A stretch of DNA of 34,182 nt from JBFXAM01 sp050184295. GTDB taxonomy: Bacteria > Planctomycetota > Phycisphaerae > UBA1845 > Fen-1342. The stretch covers positions 1 to 34,182 of the forward strand of contig JBFXAM010000045.1 of assembly GCA_050184295.1 (NCBI GenBank), read 5' to 3'. Made by a program: the position numbers and the translations under genes. Positions 9,265 through 16,278 of this stretch are shown piece after piece. Numbering within the stretch: the first letter of the stretch is position 1; each line of letters begins with the position of its first letter. Below the pieces are notes generated by a model that made no database searches, had not been told where the DNA came from, and saw only the letters and a list, made by a program, of their open reading frames with translations.

Positions 9265-9689
9265 GACGTGCCGCGCAGGGCGGGGTGCGGAGGTGCCGAA
9301 AAAGCCTGTTGAGTGTGCCGCGTATTGCACATCTTCGATTGGTTATAGGACCTAACGAACAATAATCAGACTTTCGCGGATCGGCACGCGCCGGAATCTC
9401 TGCGGCGCGCTCACAAAAAATTGACTTACGCGGTTACGGAGGGCTATTATGCGGCCTTGTGGAGAGGAGGAGGCCGTTTTTCTGCGCGGTTCACCTCTGC
9501 TGAACGGTAGACGATTCGGACGCGCGACCGCGAGCTTGGAAGCGTCGGTTCGCGAAGCTTCGACCGAATCACCGGCGCGCGGCCTGGAGAGCCGACGCGA
9601 GGCGCGGCCGATCGGTGCGTGCGGGACGCGCCGAACCGGGTTCAAGGCAACATCGGTTCAACTCTTTTCGTTGGAGGAGTGAGGGAAAC
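9265..9689. other. Intergenic region and long leader before the PEP-CTERM gene
   Basis: A 425-base gap. The first 150 bases include a locally AT-rich stretch (about 9340-9420) ending in a run of A just before a strong promoter at 9421-9450. The rest would be an unusually long 5' leader of about 230 bases. A 77-codon frame from 9449 starts on the -10 box itself, is Arg/Glu-rich and is not believed. No riboswitch class is recognised. Confidence 0.55.
9421..9450 (+). promoter_or_regulatory. Strong sigma-70-type promoter (TTGACT-N18-TATTAT)
   Basis: -35 TTGACT (9421-9426), an 18-base spacer and -10 TATTAT (9445-9450) each match consensus at five of six positions, with an A-rich UP-like tract (ACAAAAAA) immediately upstream. 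It is the best promoter in the window. Transcription would start near 9457, about 230 bases before the PEP-CTERM ATG. Confidence 0.7.
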
Positions 9690-10475
9690 ATGAGGACGTT
9701 TGGTCGAACGAGTCTGCTGGTCAGCGGGGTCGCGCTGATCACCGCAAGTGCGGCGTCGGCACGTCCGCTGTCGTCGGTTGCGGCATCACAGCTGCCGGTC
9801 GTTCAGGCGCAGCTGAGCGCATACGGCGAAACCGCGGACACCGGTGGCGGCATCGCGGCGGTGACGACGGTGTATGACAACTGGACGGCGCCGCCGACCG
9901 TTCTGCGGTCGCTGTTCGTCGCCGGCACCGACGAGATCGCGGACGATCTCACCTTTCCGGCGGGGATGCCGGCGGGCGTCGGCCTGCTGTCGAACTGCGG
10001 CTTCAACATCGCGAACGCGAACGGACCCGCAGGGTCCGCGCTCACCGGCGGGCAGATGGCGGTGCGCTTCTATCGGCTCGACGATGGGAACTTCATCGGC
10101 GGCTTCAACGCAAACCTCCCGGCGCTCAACCTCGCGCCGGGTGCAAGCTCGCGCTTGCAGTTCGCCGACGGCGCGCTCGAGGGGATCGGCATCATCATCC
10201 CAACCAGCGGCGTCTACATGAGCCTGCAAGTTAACACCCTGACCGGCACCGGCGGCTTTACCACAGCCAACGCGGGCTACCAGACCCGCTCGCCGAACGC
10301 GGTCGGGTCGAGCACCGACAACCTCTACAATGTGACTCTCGGCGGGGCGTCGTTCAACTTCGGCGGGACGCCGATCGCGAACACCGGCCTGCACATCAAG
10401 ACGAACGACGTTCCCGAGCCCGCGGGCCTCGCACTGCTCGGGCTAGGCGCGCTCGCGCTGCGCCGCCGTCGCTAG
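9690..10475 (+). CDS. Secreted PEP-CTERM protein
   Basis: A 261-residue exported protein. It has a signal peptide (MRTFGRTSLLVSGVALITASAASA, cleavage near residue 24), a beta-rich Gly/Asn/Ala/Thr body without recognised enzyme motif, and a C-terminal sorting tail: VPEPAGLALLG, a hydrophobic helix, and RRRR at the very end. By family knowledge this tail is recognised by exosortase and marks proteins for the envelope or extracellular matrix; no exosortase is in the window. The ATG at 9690 follows GGAGGAGTGAGGGAAAC, an excellent ribosome site, and is preferred over the upstream in-frame start at 9615. A strong promoter lies 240 bases upstream and a clear hairpin terminator follows, so the gene is probably monocistronic and well expressed. 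Function is unknown. Confidence 0.88.
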   Translation: MRTFGRTSLLVSGVALITASAASARPLSSVAASQLPVVQAQLSAYGETADTGGGIAAVTTVYDNWTAPPTVLRSLFVAGTDEIADDLTFPAGMPAGVGLLSNCGFNIANANGPAGSALTGGQMAVRFYRLDDGNFIGGFNANLPALNLAPGASSRLQFADGALEGIGIIIPTSGVYMSLQVNTLTGTGGFTTANAGYQTRSPNAVGSSTDNLYNVTLGGASFNFGGTPIANTGLHIKTNDVPEPAGLALLGLGALALRRRR

Positions 10476-10541
10476 TCAGCGCGGACGCTGAATCTTCGAG
10501 TCATCGCGAGCCGACGCAAGTCGCCGCGACAGGTGAATCGG

Positions 10542-10579
10542 GACACCCCGGTTTGGCGCCTCGGCGCCGGCGGGGTGTC
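10542..10579 (+). terminator. Hairpin terminator after the PEP-CTERM gene
   Basis: GACACCCCG (10542-10550) pairs perfectly with CGGGGTGTC (10571-10579). Inside the loop a second stem GGCGCC/GGCGCC can form. It starts 67 bases after the stop codon. There is no T tract, as is common in GC-rich genomes. Confidence 0.65.
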
Positions 10580-10680
10580 TCGCGTTCGGAGCCAGACGTC
10601 GCGCAAATCACTGCCGCGGCAGGCGCCGCGCGCGGGTCGAGTCGCGGCGCGTCTCTCGTCGCGCGCGAGAGAATCTCGGC

Positions 10681-10686
10681 TACACT
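10681..10686 (+). promoter_or_regulatory. Putative -10 element (TACACT) placed for a leaderless transcript
   Basis: GGCTACACT ends only 6 bases before the ATG at 10693, so transcription would start at or beside the start codon. No Shine-Dalgarno sequence fits between them. No clear -35 is seen. Confidence 0.4.
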
Positions 10687-10692
10687 TCAGGC

Positions 10693-11316
10693 ATGACTCC
10701 GCCGACCTCGGCCGAGCACGAGCGGGCGGCGCGCGAGTACCTGTCGCGCGAGCTGCGCGAGCGCGCTCCGACCGAGCTTGCCCACGTGGGCACGTTCGAT
10801 GAGCCGACGCTGGACGGCGAAGGCGCGACGACGCTCTTTCGCTTCCGGCTGGCGCCCGCCAACGCGACCGCTGCCTGCGCTGCCGACAACGATGAGCACT
10901 TTGTCGTCGTCGGGCGCACCGAGCCGAACTATTTCCCGGCCTACGGACTATCGCCGGACGAAGCCTACAGCCTGCACGTCGGCACGCGCTTCATGCTCGG
11001 CATGCGCGTGTCGCGCGTCGATCCACAGGAGGAACCCGCGCCGGCCCGCGGCGCGCTGCGCGCCATCGCGCAGAACTTCAATCCGCGCGCCCGCGTCGGC
11101 GAGCCACGCCTGCTCGCGCTCTTTCGCTGCGAGGAACAGCGCTTCGGCGTCTACGAGCTCGAAGTCGACGGCGAGCCGGTGCTCTGCGTGGGAGCGGATT
11201 GCCCGGTCGGGTTTTACACGGGCCGCCGGCTGCCGCCGCAAGTGGTGCTGCGGCTGCACCTCGGAGCGTTGATCCGGCGGGAGTCGGATCGGCCCGCAGA
11301 TTCGCGCGGCGCGTAG
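10693..11316 (+). CDS. Conserved-looking protein of unknown function
   Basis: A 207-residue soluble protein that I do not recognise. It has no signal peptide or membrane segment. The N-terminal half reads like a small alpha/beta domain with EHFVVVGRTEPNYFPAYGL around residues 72-90 and a DEAYSLHVGTRFMLGM segment next. The middle is basic, and the C-terminal part has FRCEEQRFGVYELEVDGEP and CVGADCPVGFYTGR (two cysteines four apart). Codon use is like its neighbours, and it sits between the PEP-CTERM terminator and the aminotransferase start, so it is probably the first gene of a two-gene unit with that aminotransferase (28-base gap). The start is inferred from the ORF and the -10 element; alternatives further in are possible. 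No function is assigned. Confidence 0.75.
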   Translation: MTPPTSAEHERAAREYLSRELRERAPTELAHVGTFDEPTLDGEGATTLFRFRLAPANATAACAADNDEHFVVVGRTEPNYFPAYGLSPDEAYSLHVGTRFMLGMRVSRVDPQEEPAPARGALRAIAQNFNPRARVGEPRLLALFRCEEQRFGVYELEVDGEPVLCVGADCPVGFYTGRRLPPQVVLRLHLGALIRRESDRPADSRGA

Positions 11317-11344
11317 CGGAATCGTGCCGCGCCGGAGGCGCGCG

Positions 11345-12529
11345 ATGGATGTGGGCGAACCCGCGCGGCGCTATTTCGACAACGCCGCCACCAGTTTTCC
11401 CAAACCGCCGGACGTGGTCGAGGCGGCGTGCGCGGCGCTGCGCGACAATGCAGCCAGTGCGGGGCGCGGCGCCTATCGCGAGGCGTTGGCGGCGGGGCGC
11501 GTGCTCGATGAATGTCGGGCGGTCGTCAAGCGCTTCTTCGGCGGCGCGCCGGGCGATCAGGTCGTGTTCGGGCTGAACGGCACGGACGCGCTGAACCTCG
11601 CGCTGAAGGGCGTGTTGCGCCCCGGCGATCACGTCGTCACGACGGCGATGGAGCACAACTCGGTGCTGCGCCCGCTGCACGCGCTGCGCGTCCAGCGCGG
11701 CGTGACATTCACGGCGATCGACGCCGATCCCGAGACGACGCGGATCAACGTCGACGAACTCGTCCGCGCGCTTCAGTCCAACACGCGGCTGGTGGCGCTC
11801 AATCATGCGAGCAACGTGACCGGAGCGATTCAGCCGCTCGACGCGGTCGCAAGCCTGTGCCGCGAGCGCGAAGTGCTCCTGCTGATCGACGCGGCCCAGT
11901 CCGCCGGACACCTTCCGCTCGACCTGACGCGCAGTCCGGTCGATCTGCTGGCGTGCTCGGGACACAAAGGGTTGCTGGGGCCGCTCGGCACCGGTGTGCT
12001 CGTGATCGCGGAACGGGCGGCGGCGGCGCTCCAGACCGTGCGCGAAGGCGGCACCGGCTCCGCGAGCGAGCAACCGCAGCAACCCGACGCGCTTCCCGAC
12101 CGCCTCGAGGCGGGCAGCCACAACCTCGTCGGGCTCGCCGGACTGCGTGCCGCGGTCGAGTGGTTGCAGGCGCGCGGCGTGGTGGACGTTCGCCGACACG
12201 AACGCGATCTCTGCGAGCGGATGATCGAGCGCCTCTCGCGGCACGAACACTTGCACTTTTATGGCCCGCGTTCGGCGGAACAGCGCGTCGGCGTGTTCAG
12301 CGTGCGCGTCGAGGGCTACGAGCCCGCGGAACTCTCGGCACTGCTCGAAGAGCGCTTCGGTCTGTTGACGCGCAGCGGGCTGCACTGCGCACCGCTCGCG
12401 CACCAGACGATCGGTACGCTCCGCCGCGGCGGAACCACGCGCCTGTCGTTCGGACCGTTCACGACGCCGGCGGATGTCGATTTCGCAGCCGACGCGCTGA
12501 CGGAAATCGCGGCGGCGGCGCCCGCGTAG
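11345..12529 (+). CDS. Class V aminotransferase, cysteine desulfurase family
   Basis: A 394-residue PLP enzyme. YFDNAATSFPKP at 10-21 is the typical opening of the cysteine desulfurase family. MEHNS (102-106), Asp182 in IDAAQSAGH and the Schiff-base Lys208 in ACSGHKGLLG define the cofactor site. TRSGLHCAP puts Cys348 where desulfurases carry the persulfide-forming cysteine, and RLSFGPFTT closes the fold. The likely reaction is removal of sulfur (or selenium) from cysteine to give alanine and an enzyme persulfide for cofactor or tRNA thiolation. No iscU/sufU or thiI partner is adjacent, so the acceptor is unknown. The ATG at 11345 with GGAGG six bases upstream is preferred over a start seven codons earlier. 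Confidence 0.9.
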   Translation: MDVGEPARRYFDNAATSFPKPPDVVEAACAALRDNAASAGRGAYREALAAGRVLDECRAVVKRFFGGAPGDQVVFGLNGTDALNLALKGVLRPGDHVVTTAMEHNSVLRPLHALRVQRGVTFTAIDADPETTRINVDELVRALQSNTRLVALNHASNVTGAIQPLDAVASLCREREVLLLIDAAQSAGHLPLDLTRSPVDLLACSGHKGLLGPLGTGVLVIAERAAAALQTVREGGTGSASEQPQQPDALPDRLEAGSHNLVGLAGLRAAVEWLQARGVVDVRRHERDLCERMIERLSRHEHLHFYGPRSAEQRVGVFSVRVEGYEPAELSALLEERFGLLTRSGLHCAPLAHQTIGTLRRGGTTRLSFGPFTTPADVDFAADALTEIAAAAPA

Positions 12530-12793
12530 CGCCGCAGGCGCGCGCCCGGGCGCGCTGCGAGTCGACGGACCGGCGGCGCGGCGCGACACGGGAGCAACGC
12601 CGCCCGGAGCGCCGCCCGCACTGCGGGAATCTCAGACTGCCGCGATCCACTGCGGTTCTCGATTCCATTGGTCGAATGAAGCGCCGAGCGCTAGGCTCTT
12701 GCAGGAGCGCAGCACCGATGCGCCCCGGGCCGGCCGTGGTGCGACCGGTGCGGGCTTGGCGCGTCGGCCACCGCGCCCGGAAGGGAGCCGTTC

Positions 12794-13210
12794 ATGCTGG
12801 TGCAGATTCAGAACCCATCGACCCGACTCTCCGCGCGGGTCCGCGAACAGATCGACCGTCGCGTTCGCTTCGCGCTCTCGCGCTTCGCCGCCCGCATCCG
12901 CGGCGTGCGCGTCCGGGTTGCCGACCTGAACGGCGCGCGTGGCGGCGTGGACAAGCGGTGTTTACTGGAAGCGCGCTTAACGCCGCGCGGCCGCGTCGTC
13001 GTGGAGGCGACGGACGTCGACGTCGAGGTCGCGGTCAGCCGCGCGGCAGATCGCGTAGCGCGGCGGGTCGGCGACGAGCTCCGACGCCGGTGGGAACTGA
13101 ATCGCCGCCCCGTGGGCAGGGCCCACGAAGCCGCCGGTCGCCGCGCGGCAAATCCTGCGCCGCCGGCGGCGGGCGGGTGTCCCGCAAACGCGCGGGCGAA
13201 TCTACAATAG
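12794..13210 (+). CDS. Ribosome hibernation-promoting factor (HPF/RaiA)-like protein
   Basis: A 138-residue protein resembling the HPF/YfiA (sigma-54 modulation) family, which binds the decoding centre of idle ribosomes. Residues 1-100 follow the beta-alpha-beta-beta-beta-alpha pattern: an amphipathic helix RVREQIDRRVRFALSRF, then a strand and a DLNGARGGVDKRC turn near 48-60, then RVVVEATDVDVEVAVSRAADR. The tail (about 105-138) is low-complexity Ala/Arg/Pro and lacks the dimerisation domain of long HPFs. The family match is by overall shape and the DLNG-RGGVDK motif rather than a catalytic signature. A ribosome site GGAG precedes the ATG. A -10-like TACAAT at its stop codon may serve the following htpX gene. 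Confidence 0.75.
   Translation: MLVQIQNPSTRLSARVREQIDRRVRFALSRFAARIRGVRVRVADLNGARGGVDKRCLLEARLTPRGRVVVEATDVDVEVAVSRAADRVARRVGDELRRRWELNRRPVGRAHEAAGRRAANPAPPAAGGCPANARANLQ
13203..13208 (+). promoter_or_regulatory. Putative -10 element (TACAAT) for htpX
   Basis: TCTACAATAG overlaps the stop codon of the HPF-like gene and matches -10 at five of six positions. It would give a leader of about 135 bases to the htpX ATG. No clear -35 box. Confidence 0.3.
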
Positions 13211-13349
13211 CGCGGGCCGTCGCGACCGATTCCAGAAAGCGGCGAGTTCTCGAATGACAGGCGTCCCGCGTCCGGGCCGTCCACAGAAACGAGCGGCGGA
13301 CGGCGCGCGTCGTCGCCGCAGGCGATTGTGCAGGAGCGAGTGAACGATT

Positions 13350-14213
13350 ATGCCAATATTCAATCACGTGAAGACCGCCGCGCTGCTGGGCCTGCTGATC
13401 GGGCTGTGCATGCTGGTGGGGCACTTTGTGGGCGGCCCGCAGGGGATGCTGATCGGGCTGCTGTTTGGCGGCGCGGGCAATCTGGTCGCGTTCTTCTTCT
13501 CCGACAAGATCGCGCTCGCGTCGATGCACGCGCAGGAAGTGACGCGCGCCGACGCGCCCTGGCTGGTCGATACGGTCGAGCGCCTCGCCGAGCGCGCCGG
13601 CCTGCCGACTCCGCGCGTCTACGTCTGTCCACAGGAGGCGCCGAATGCGTTCGCGACGGGGCGCAGCCCGCGCCATTCCGCGGTCGCGCTGACGCAAGGC
13701 ATGCTGCGGCACTTCCCGAAGCGCGAGATCGAAGGTGTGCTCGCACACGAGCTGGCGCACATCAAGCATCGCGACGTGCTGATCACGACCGTGGCCGCGA
13801 TCCTCGGCGGCGTGATCAGCTTCGCGGGTTACATGCTGATGTTCAGCGGACATCGCGGGAGCGACAATCAGAATCCGCTCGGCGCGATCGGAGCGCTGGT
13901 CGCCGTCATCCTCGCGCCCATCGCGGCGGCCCTGATCCAGATGGCGATCTCGCGCTCGCGCGAGTACGCGGCGGACGCGTATGCGGGACAGCTCACCGAA
14001 GACCCGCGCGCCCTGGCGGACGGGCTGCGCCGCTTGCAGGGGCTGAACGAGCGGATCCCGACCGAGGTCAACCCCGCATTCAACAGCCTGTTCATCATGG
14101 AGCCGCTGTCGGCGGGCCAGGCGATGGCGTCGCTGTTCAGCACGCACCCGCCGACCGAGAAGCGCATCGCGGCGCTGGAGCACCAGGCGGCGCGCATGGG
14201 GCTCATGGTCTGA
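13350..14213 (+). CDS. htpX: Membrane zinc metalloprotease HtpX
   Basis: A 287-residue M48-family membrane protease that helps degrade misfolded membrane proteins. Two N-terminal membrane segments (about 9-27 and 32-50), the zinc motif HELAH at 133-137, two more membrane segments (about 143-166 and 177-199) and the third ligand Glu205 in SRSREYAAD give the standard HtpX layout. The conserved QEAPNAFATGRSP near 95-107 and FSTHPPTEKRI near the end are also present. Length is normal and the active site is intact. The ATG at 13350 has AGGAG 13 bases upstream, rather far. Its end converges with the acetyltransferase gene on the other strand, with only 36 bases between. Confidence 0.96.
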   Translation: MPIFNHVKTAALLGLLIGLCMLVGHFVGGPQGMLIGLLFGGAGNLVAFFFSDKIALASMHAQEVTRADAPWLVDTVERLAERAGLPTPRVYVCPQEAPNAFATGRSPRHSAVALTQGMLRHFPKREIEGVLAHELAHIKHRDVLITTVAAILGGVISFAGYMLMFSGHRGSDNQNPLGAIGALVAVILAPIAAALIQMAISRSREYAADAYAGQLTEDPRALADGLRRLQGLNERIPTEVNPAFNSLFIMEPLSAGQAMASLFSTHPPTEKRIAALEHQAARMGLMV

Positions 14214-14249
14214 CGCGCCGGGGCGCCGGCTGCGGGTCGCCACCGGAAC

Positions 14250-15449
14250 TCAGAACCGGTCATTCATCCACGGCGCTGGGCCCGCGAACGCCGCGCTCAG
14301 CGCCGCGAGTTCCTCCGCCGGACCGGCGAGCAGGCCGGTCGTCTGCAACTCCTCGGCGGAAAGGTAGCCGGTGTACAGCGGCGCGAGCCCGCGGATGTCG
14401 GCGCGCACCCGTCCCGCGCCGCCGGGGCGCAGCTCGCCGTGCCCATCGGCGACGTGCAGCGTAAAGCGCCCGTGATTGCGCTTGAGCAGATCGTCGTGCA
14501 GTTCGATCGACGCGTCGACGCGCACGCCGGGTGCGAAGCCGCGCTGCGCGATCGCCTGCGGCGCGTCAAGCACGCGCACCATCCAGCGCGACCAGCCGAC
14601 GACTTCGGCGAAACCCTCGCGGGCCAGCATCATCGGCGCAGAAGCCGGGCCGGCTTCGTAGCACACGTGCGTCGCCATCGTGCTGTGCTGCCCGAAGAAG
14701 CCGAGCAGCCGCCGGGCGGCCGTCGGCGTGGCGGCGACGAAGTCGCGCAGCTTCAACTCAAAGACCCCGCGCCCCGGCGGCGACGACTGGTTCAGAATCA
14801 CGTAGCCCTCGAGCGGGCCGGACTCCTCCGCCGACACGCCGTACGCATACACGCGCTCCTCGAACTCGCGAAACAGGCGGCGCCACTCGCGCGGCGTACG
14901 ATCCACGTTGCCGGCGCCGCCGCCGGCGCGGGCGGCGTGCAGCGTGTTGAGGGCATCGGCGTCGGCAAGCGCGACGGGCCGAAGGGCTCCGCGCGTGTCG
15001 CGTACGCCGAGATTTTTCAGATCGAAGCGATAGCTGATGGTGTGGCCGGCGGGTTCGTAGCCGGCGGCACGATAGAGCGTCCACGTCGACGGATAGAGCA
15101 CGGAAAGGGCATAGCCTTCCGCGGCGACTTCGAGCAGGACGCGCCGCATCATCGCCGCCCCGATCCCACGCCCGCGGTCGGCCGGCGCGACGGCGACGGC
15201 GGTGATGCCCATCGACGAGACGCTGCGCCCGCCGAAGTACTGCCCGAAGCCCATGAGTCCCAGCCCGGCCGCGACGCGCCCGCCGCTGCGCGCCAGACGC
15301 AGATTCGAAACGCCGACGTGCTCGAACCACTGGTCGATGCGCGACGGCGGCTTGCCGAAGCCATTGAACGACTGAAACACAATGTCGGCGAACTCGCGCA
15401 CTTCCGATTCGCCCGCCGGCGGGCCAATGTCGAGAGCATCGACGCTCAT
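14250..15449 (-). CDS. Eis-like GNAT N-acetyltransferase
   Basis: A 399-residue acetyltransferase of the Eis type, with an N-terminal GNAT domain, a second degenerate GNAT domain and an SCP2-like C-terminal domain. The acetyl-CoA loop is visible as VAVAPADRGRGIGAAMMRR around residues 85-103, with the following helix and LYRAAGYEPAG. The C-terminal third (HGRFTLHVADG, then RADIRGLAPLYTGYLSAEEL) is typical of SCP2-like domains in this family. Eis relatives acetylate amines on aminoglycosides, peptides or polyamines; the substrate here is unknown. The ATG at 15449 with GGGGAG upstream is preferred; a longer frame to 15593 adds 48 residues without family character. The YbjQ-family gene is about 300 bases upstream on the same strand. 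Confidence 0.88.
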   Translation of the reverse strand: MSVDALDIGPPAGESEVREFADIVFQSFNGFGKPPSRIDQWFEHVGVSNLRLARSGGRVAAGLGLMGFGQYFGGRSVSSMGITAVAVAPADRGRGIGAAMMRRVLLEVAAEGYALSVLYPSTWTLYRAAGYEPAGHTISYRFDLKNLGVRDTRGALRPVALADADALNTLHAARAGGGAGNVDRTPREWRRLFREFEERVYAYGVSAEESGPLEGYVILNQSSPPGRGVFELKLRDFVAATPTAARRLLGFFGQHSTMATHVCYEAGPASAPMMLAREGFAEVVGWSRWMVRVLDAPQAIAQRGFAPGVRVDASIELHDDLLKRNHGRFTLHVADGHGELRPGGAGRVRADIRGLAPLYTGYLSAEELQTTGLLAGPAEELAALSAAFAGPAPWMNDRF

Positions 15450-15754
15450 GGGCGGCTCCCCGCGGCGCGCGGCGGCCGTGAATCCGAGCGCGGGCAGGCC
15501 GCACGCGGGCTCGCGACAAGGACCGCTGTGTCGGCTGATCCCGCCAGGGCATCGGGCCGCGTCGCGGGCCGGACCTGCCTGTGCACGAGGCAATCGTCGG
15601 GCTGCGCGCTTCGTTCATCACGCATCCTTTTGACCTCATCGTTCGGGATGCGTCGTTCTGCGTTCGGCATTCAGCACTCCACCTTCGCTGTCGCCGGCCC
15701 GGGTTTCCCGCCGGCCGTCGGCGGTCGCCGGCGCGTGCGCGCCGCGCGGCGTGC
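15450..15754. other. Intergenic region with degenerate TTCGG-type repeats
   Basis: A 305-base gap between the YbjQ-family and acetyltransferase genes. Positions 15641-15690 contain repeated TTCGG/TTC-GCAT words (GTTCGGGATGCG, GTTCTGCG, TTCGGCATTCAGCA) spaced about one helical turn apart. No gene is supported on either strand, and no clear promoter or terminator is seen. Confidence 0.45.
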
Positions 15755-16069
15755 TCACCGGTAGCTGACGGCGGTTCCGGCGGCCGTCACCATCAGCATC
15801 CCTTGCCCGACGACCTCATAGTCGAGATCGATGCCGATCACGCCGTTCGCGCCGAGCTCGCGCGCCTGTTCCGCCATCTCGTCGAGCGCGATACGGCGGG
15901 CCTTGGCCAGTTCGCGTTCGTACGCGGCGCTGCGTCCGCCGACGATGTCGCGGATATTGGCGAAGATGTCCTTGAAGAGATTGGCGCCGAGGATGGCTTC
16001 GCCGGTAACGATGCCGCGGTATTCGACGATCTGCTTGCCGTCGAGGTGCGACGTTGTGGTCAGGAGCAT
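15755..16069 (-). CDS. YbjQ/UPF0145-family protein
   Basis: A 104-residue protein of the YbjQ (UPF0145, putative heavy-metal-binding) family. It shows the family's typical features: an opening LTTTSHLDGKQIVEYRGIVTGE, a FKDIFANIRDIVGGRSAAYE segment, the ALDEMAEQARELGANGVIGIDLDYE helix-strand unit, and a hydrophobic final strand. Family members form pentamers; their function is not established and metal binding is only proposed. Length is standard. The ATG at 16069 follows GGAGGA. It lies downstream of the arginine deiminase gene with a 209-base gap that includes a small GC hairpin (16240-16255), so cotranscription is uncertain. Confidence 0.93.
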   Translation of the reverse strand: MLLTTTSHLDGKQIVEYRGIVTGEAILGANLFKDIFANIRDIVGGRSAAYERELAKARRIALDEMAEQARELGANGVIGIDLDYEVVGQGMLMVTAAGTAVSYR

Positions 16070-16278
16070 CGGCGTCCTCCGTGGGTGGTGGTGTCAGGGC
16101 CCGAGACGCCGAGATTCTACTGGAGCGGCCCGCGGATCACCGCGCATATCTGATCCGGGCAGCATCGGCGTCCCGGCTGGGCGCGGCGGTGCAGTGAGCA
16201 TCGCGCATGTGCGCCACCCGCGCCGGCGAGAACTCCGCGCCGCGCAGACGCGCGGATCGTCCGACGCGGCCCCGCGGC

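Noticed and set aside
9449..9682. A 77-codon frame in the leader of the PEP-CTERM gene
   Set aside because: Its ATG overlaps the -10 box of the promoter, so it could not be translated from that transcript; composition is not protein-like.
11078..12589. A 503-codon minus-strand frame opposite the aminotransferase
   Set aside because: Shadow frame over a gene with intact PLP motifs.
14214..14249. GC-rich partial palindrome between htpX and the acetyltransferase gene
   Set aside because: CCGG/GCGCC words are too short and mismatched to call a terminator.
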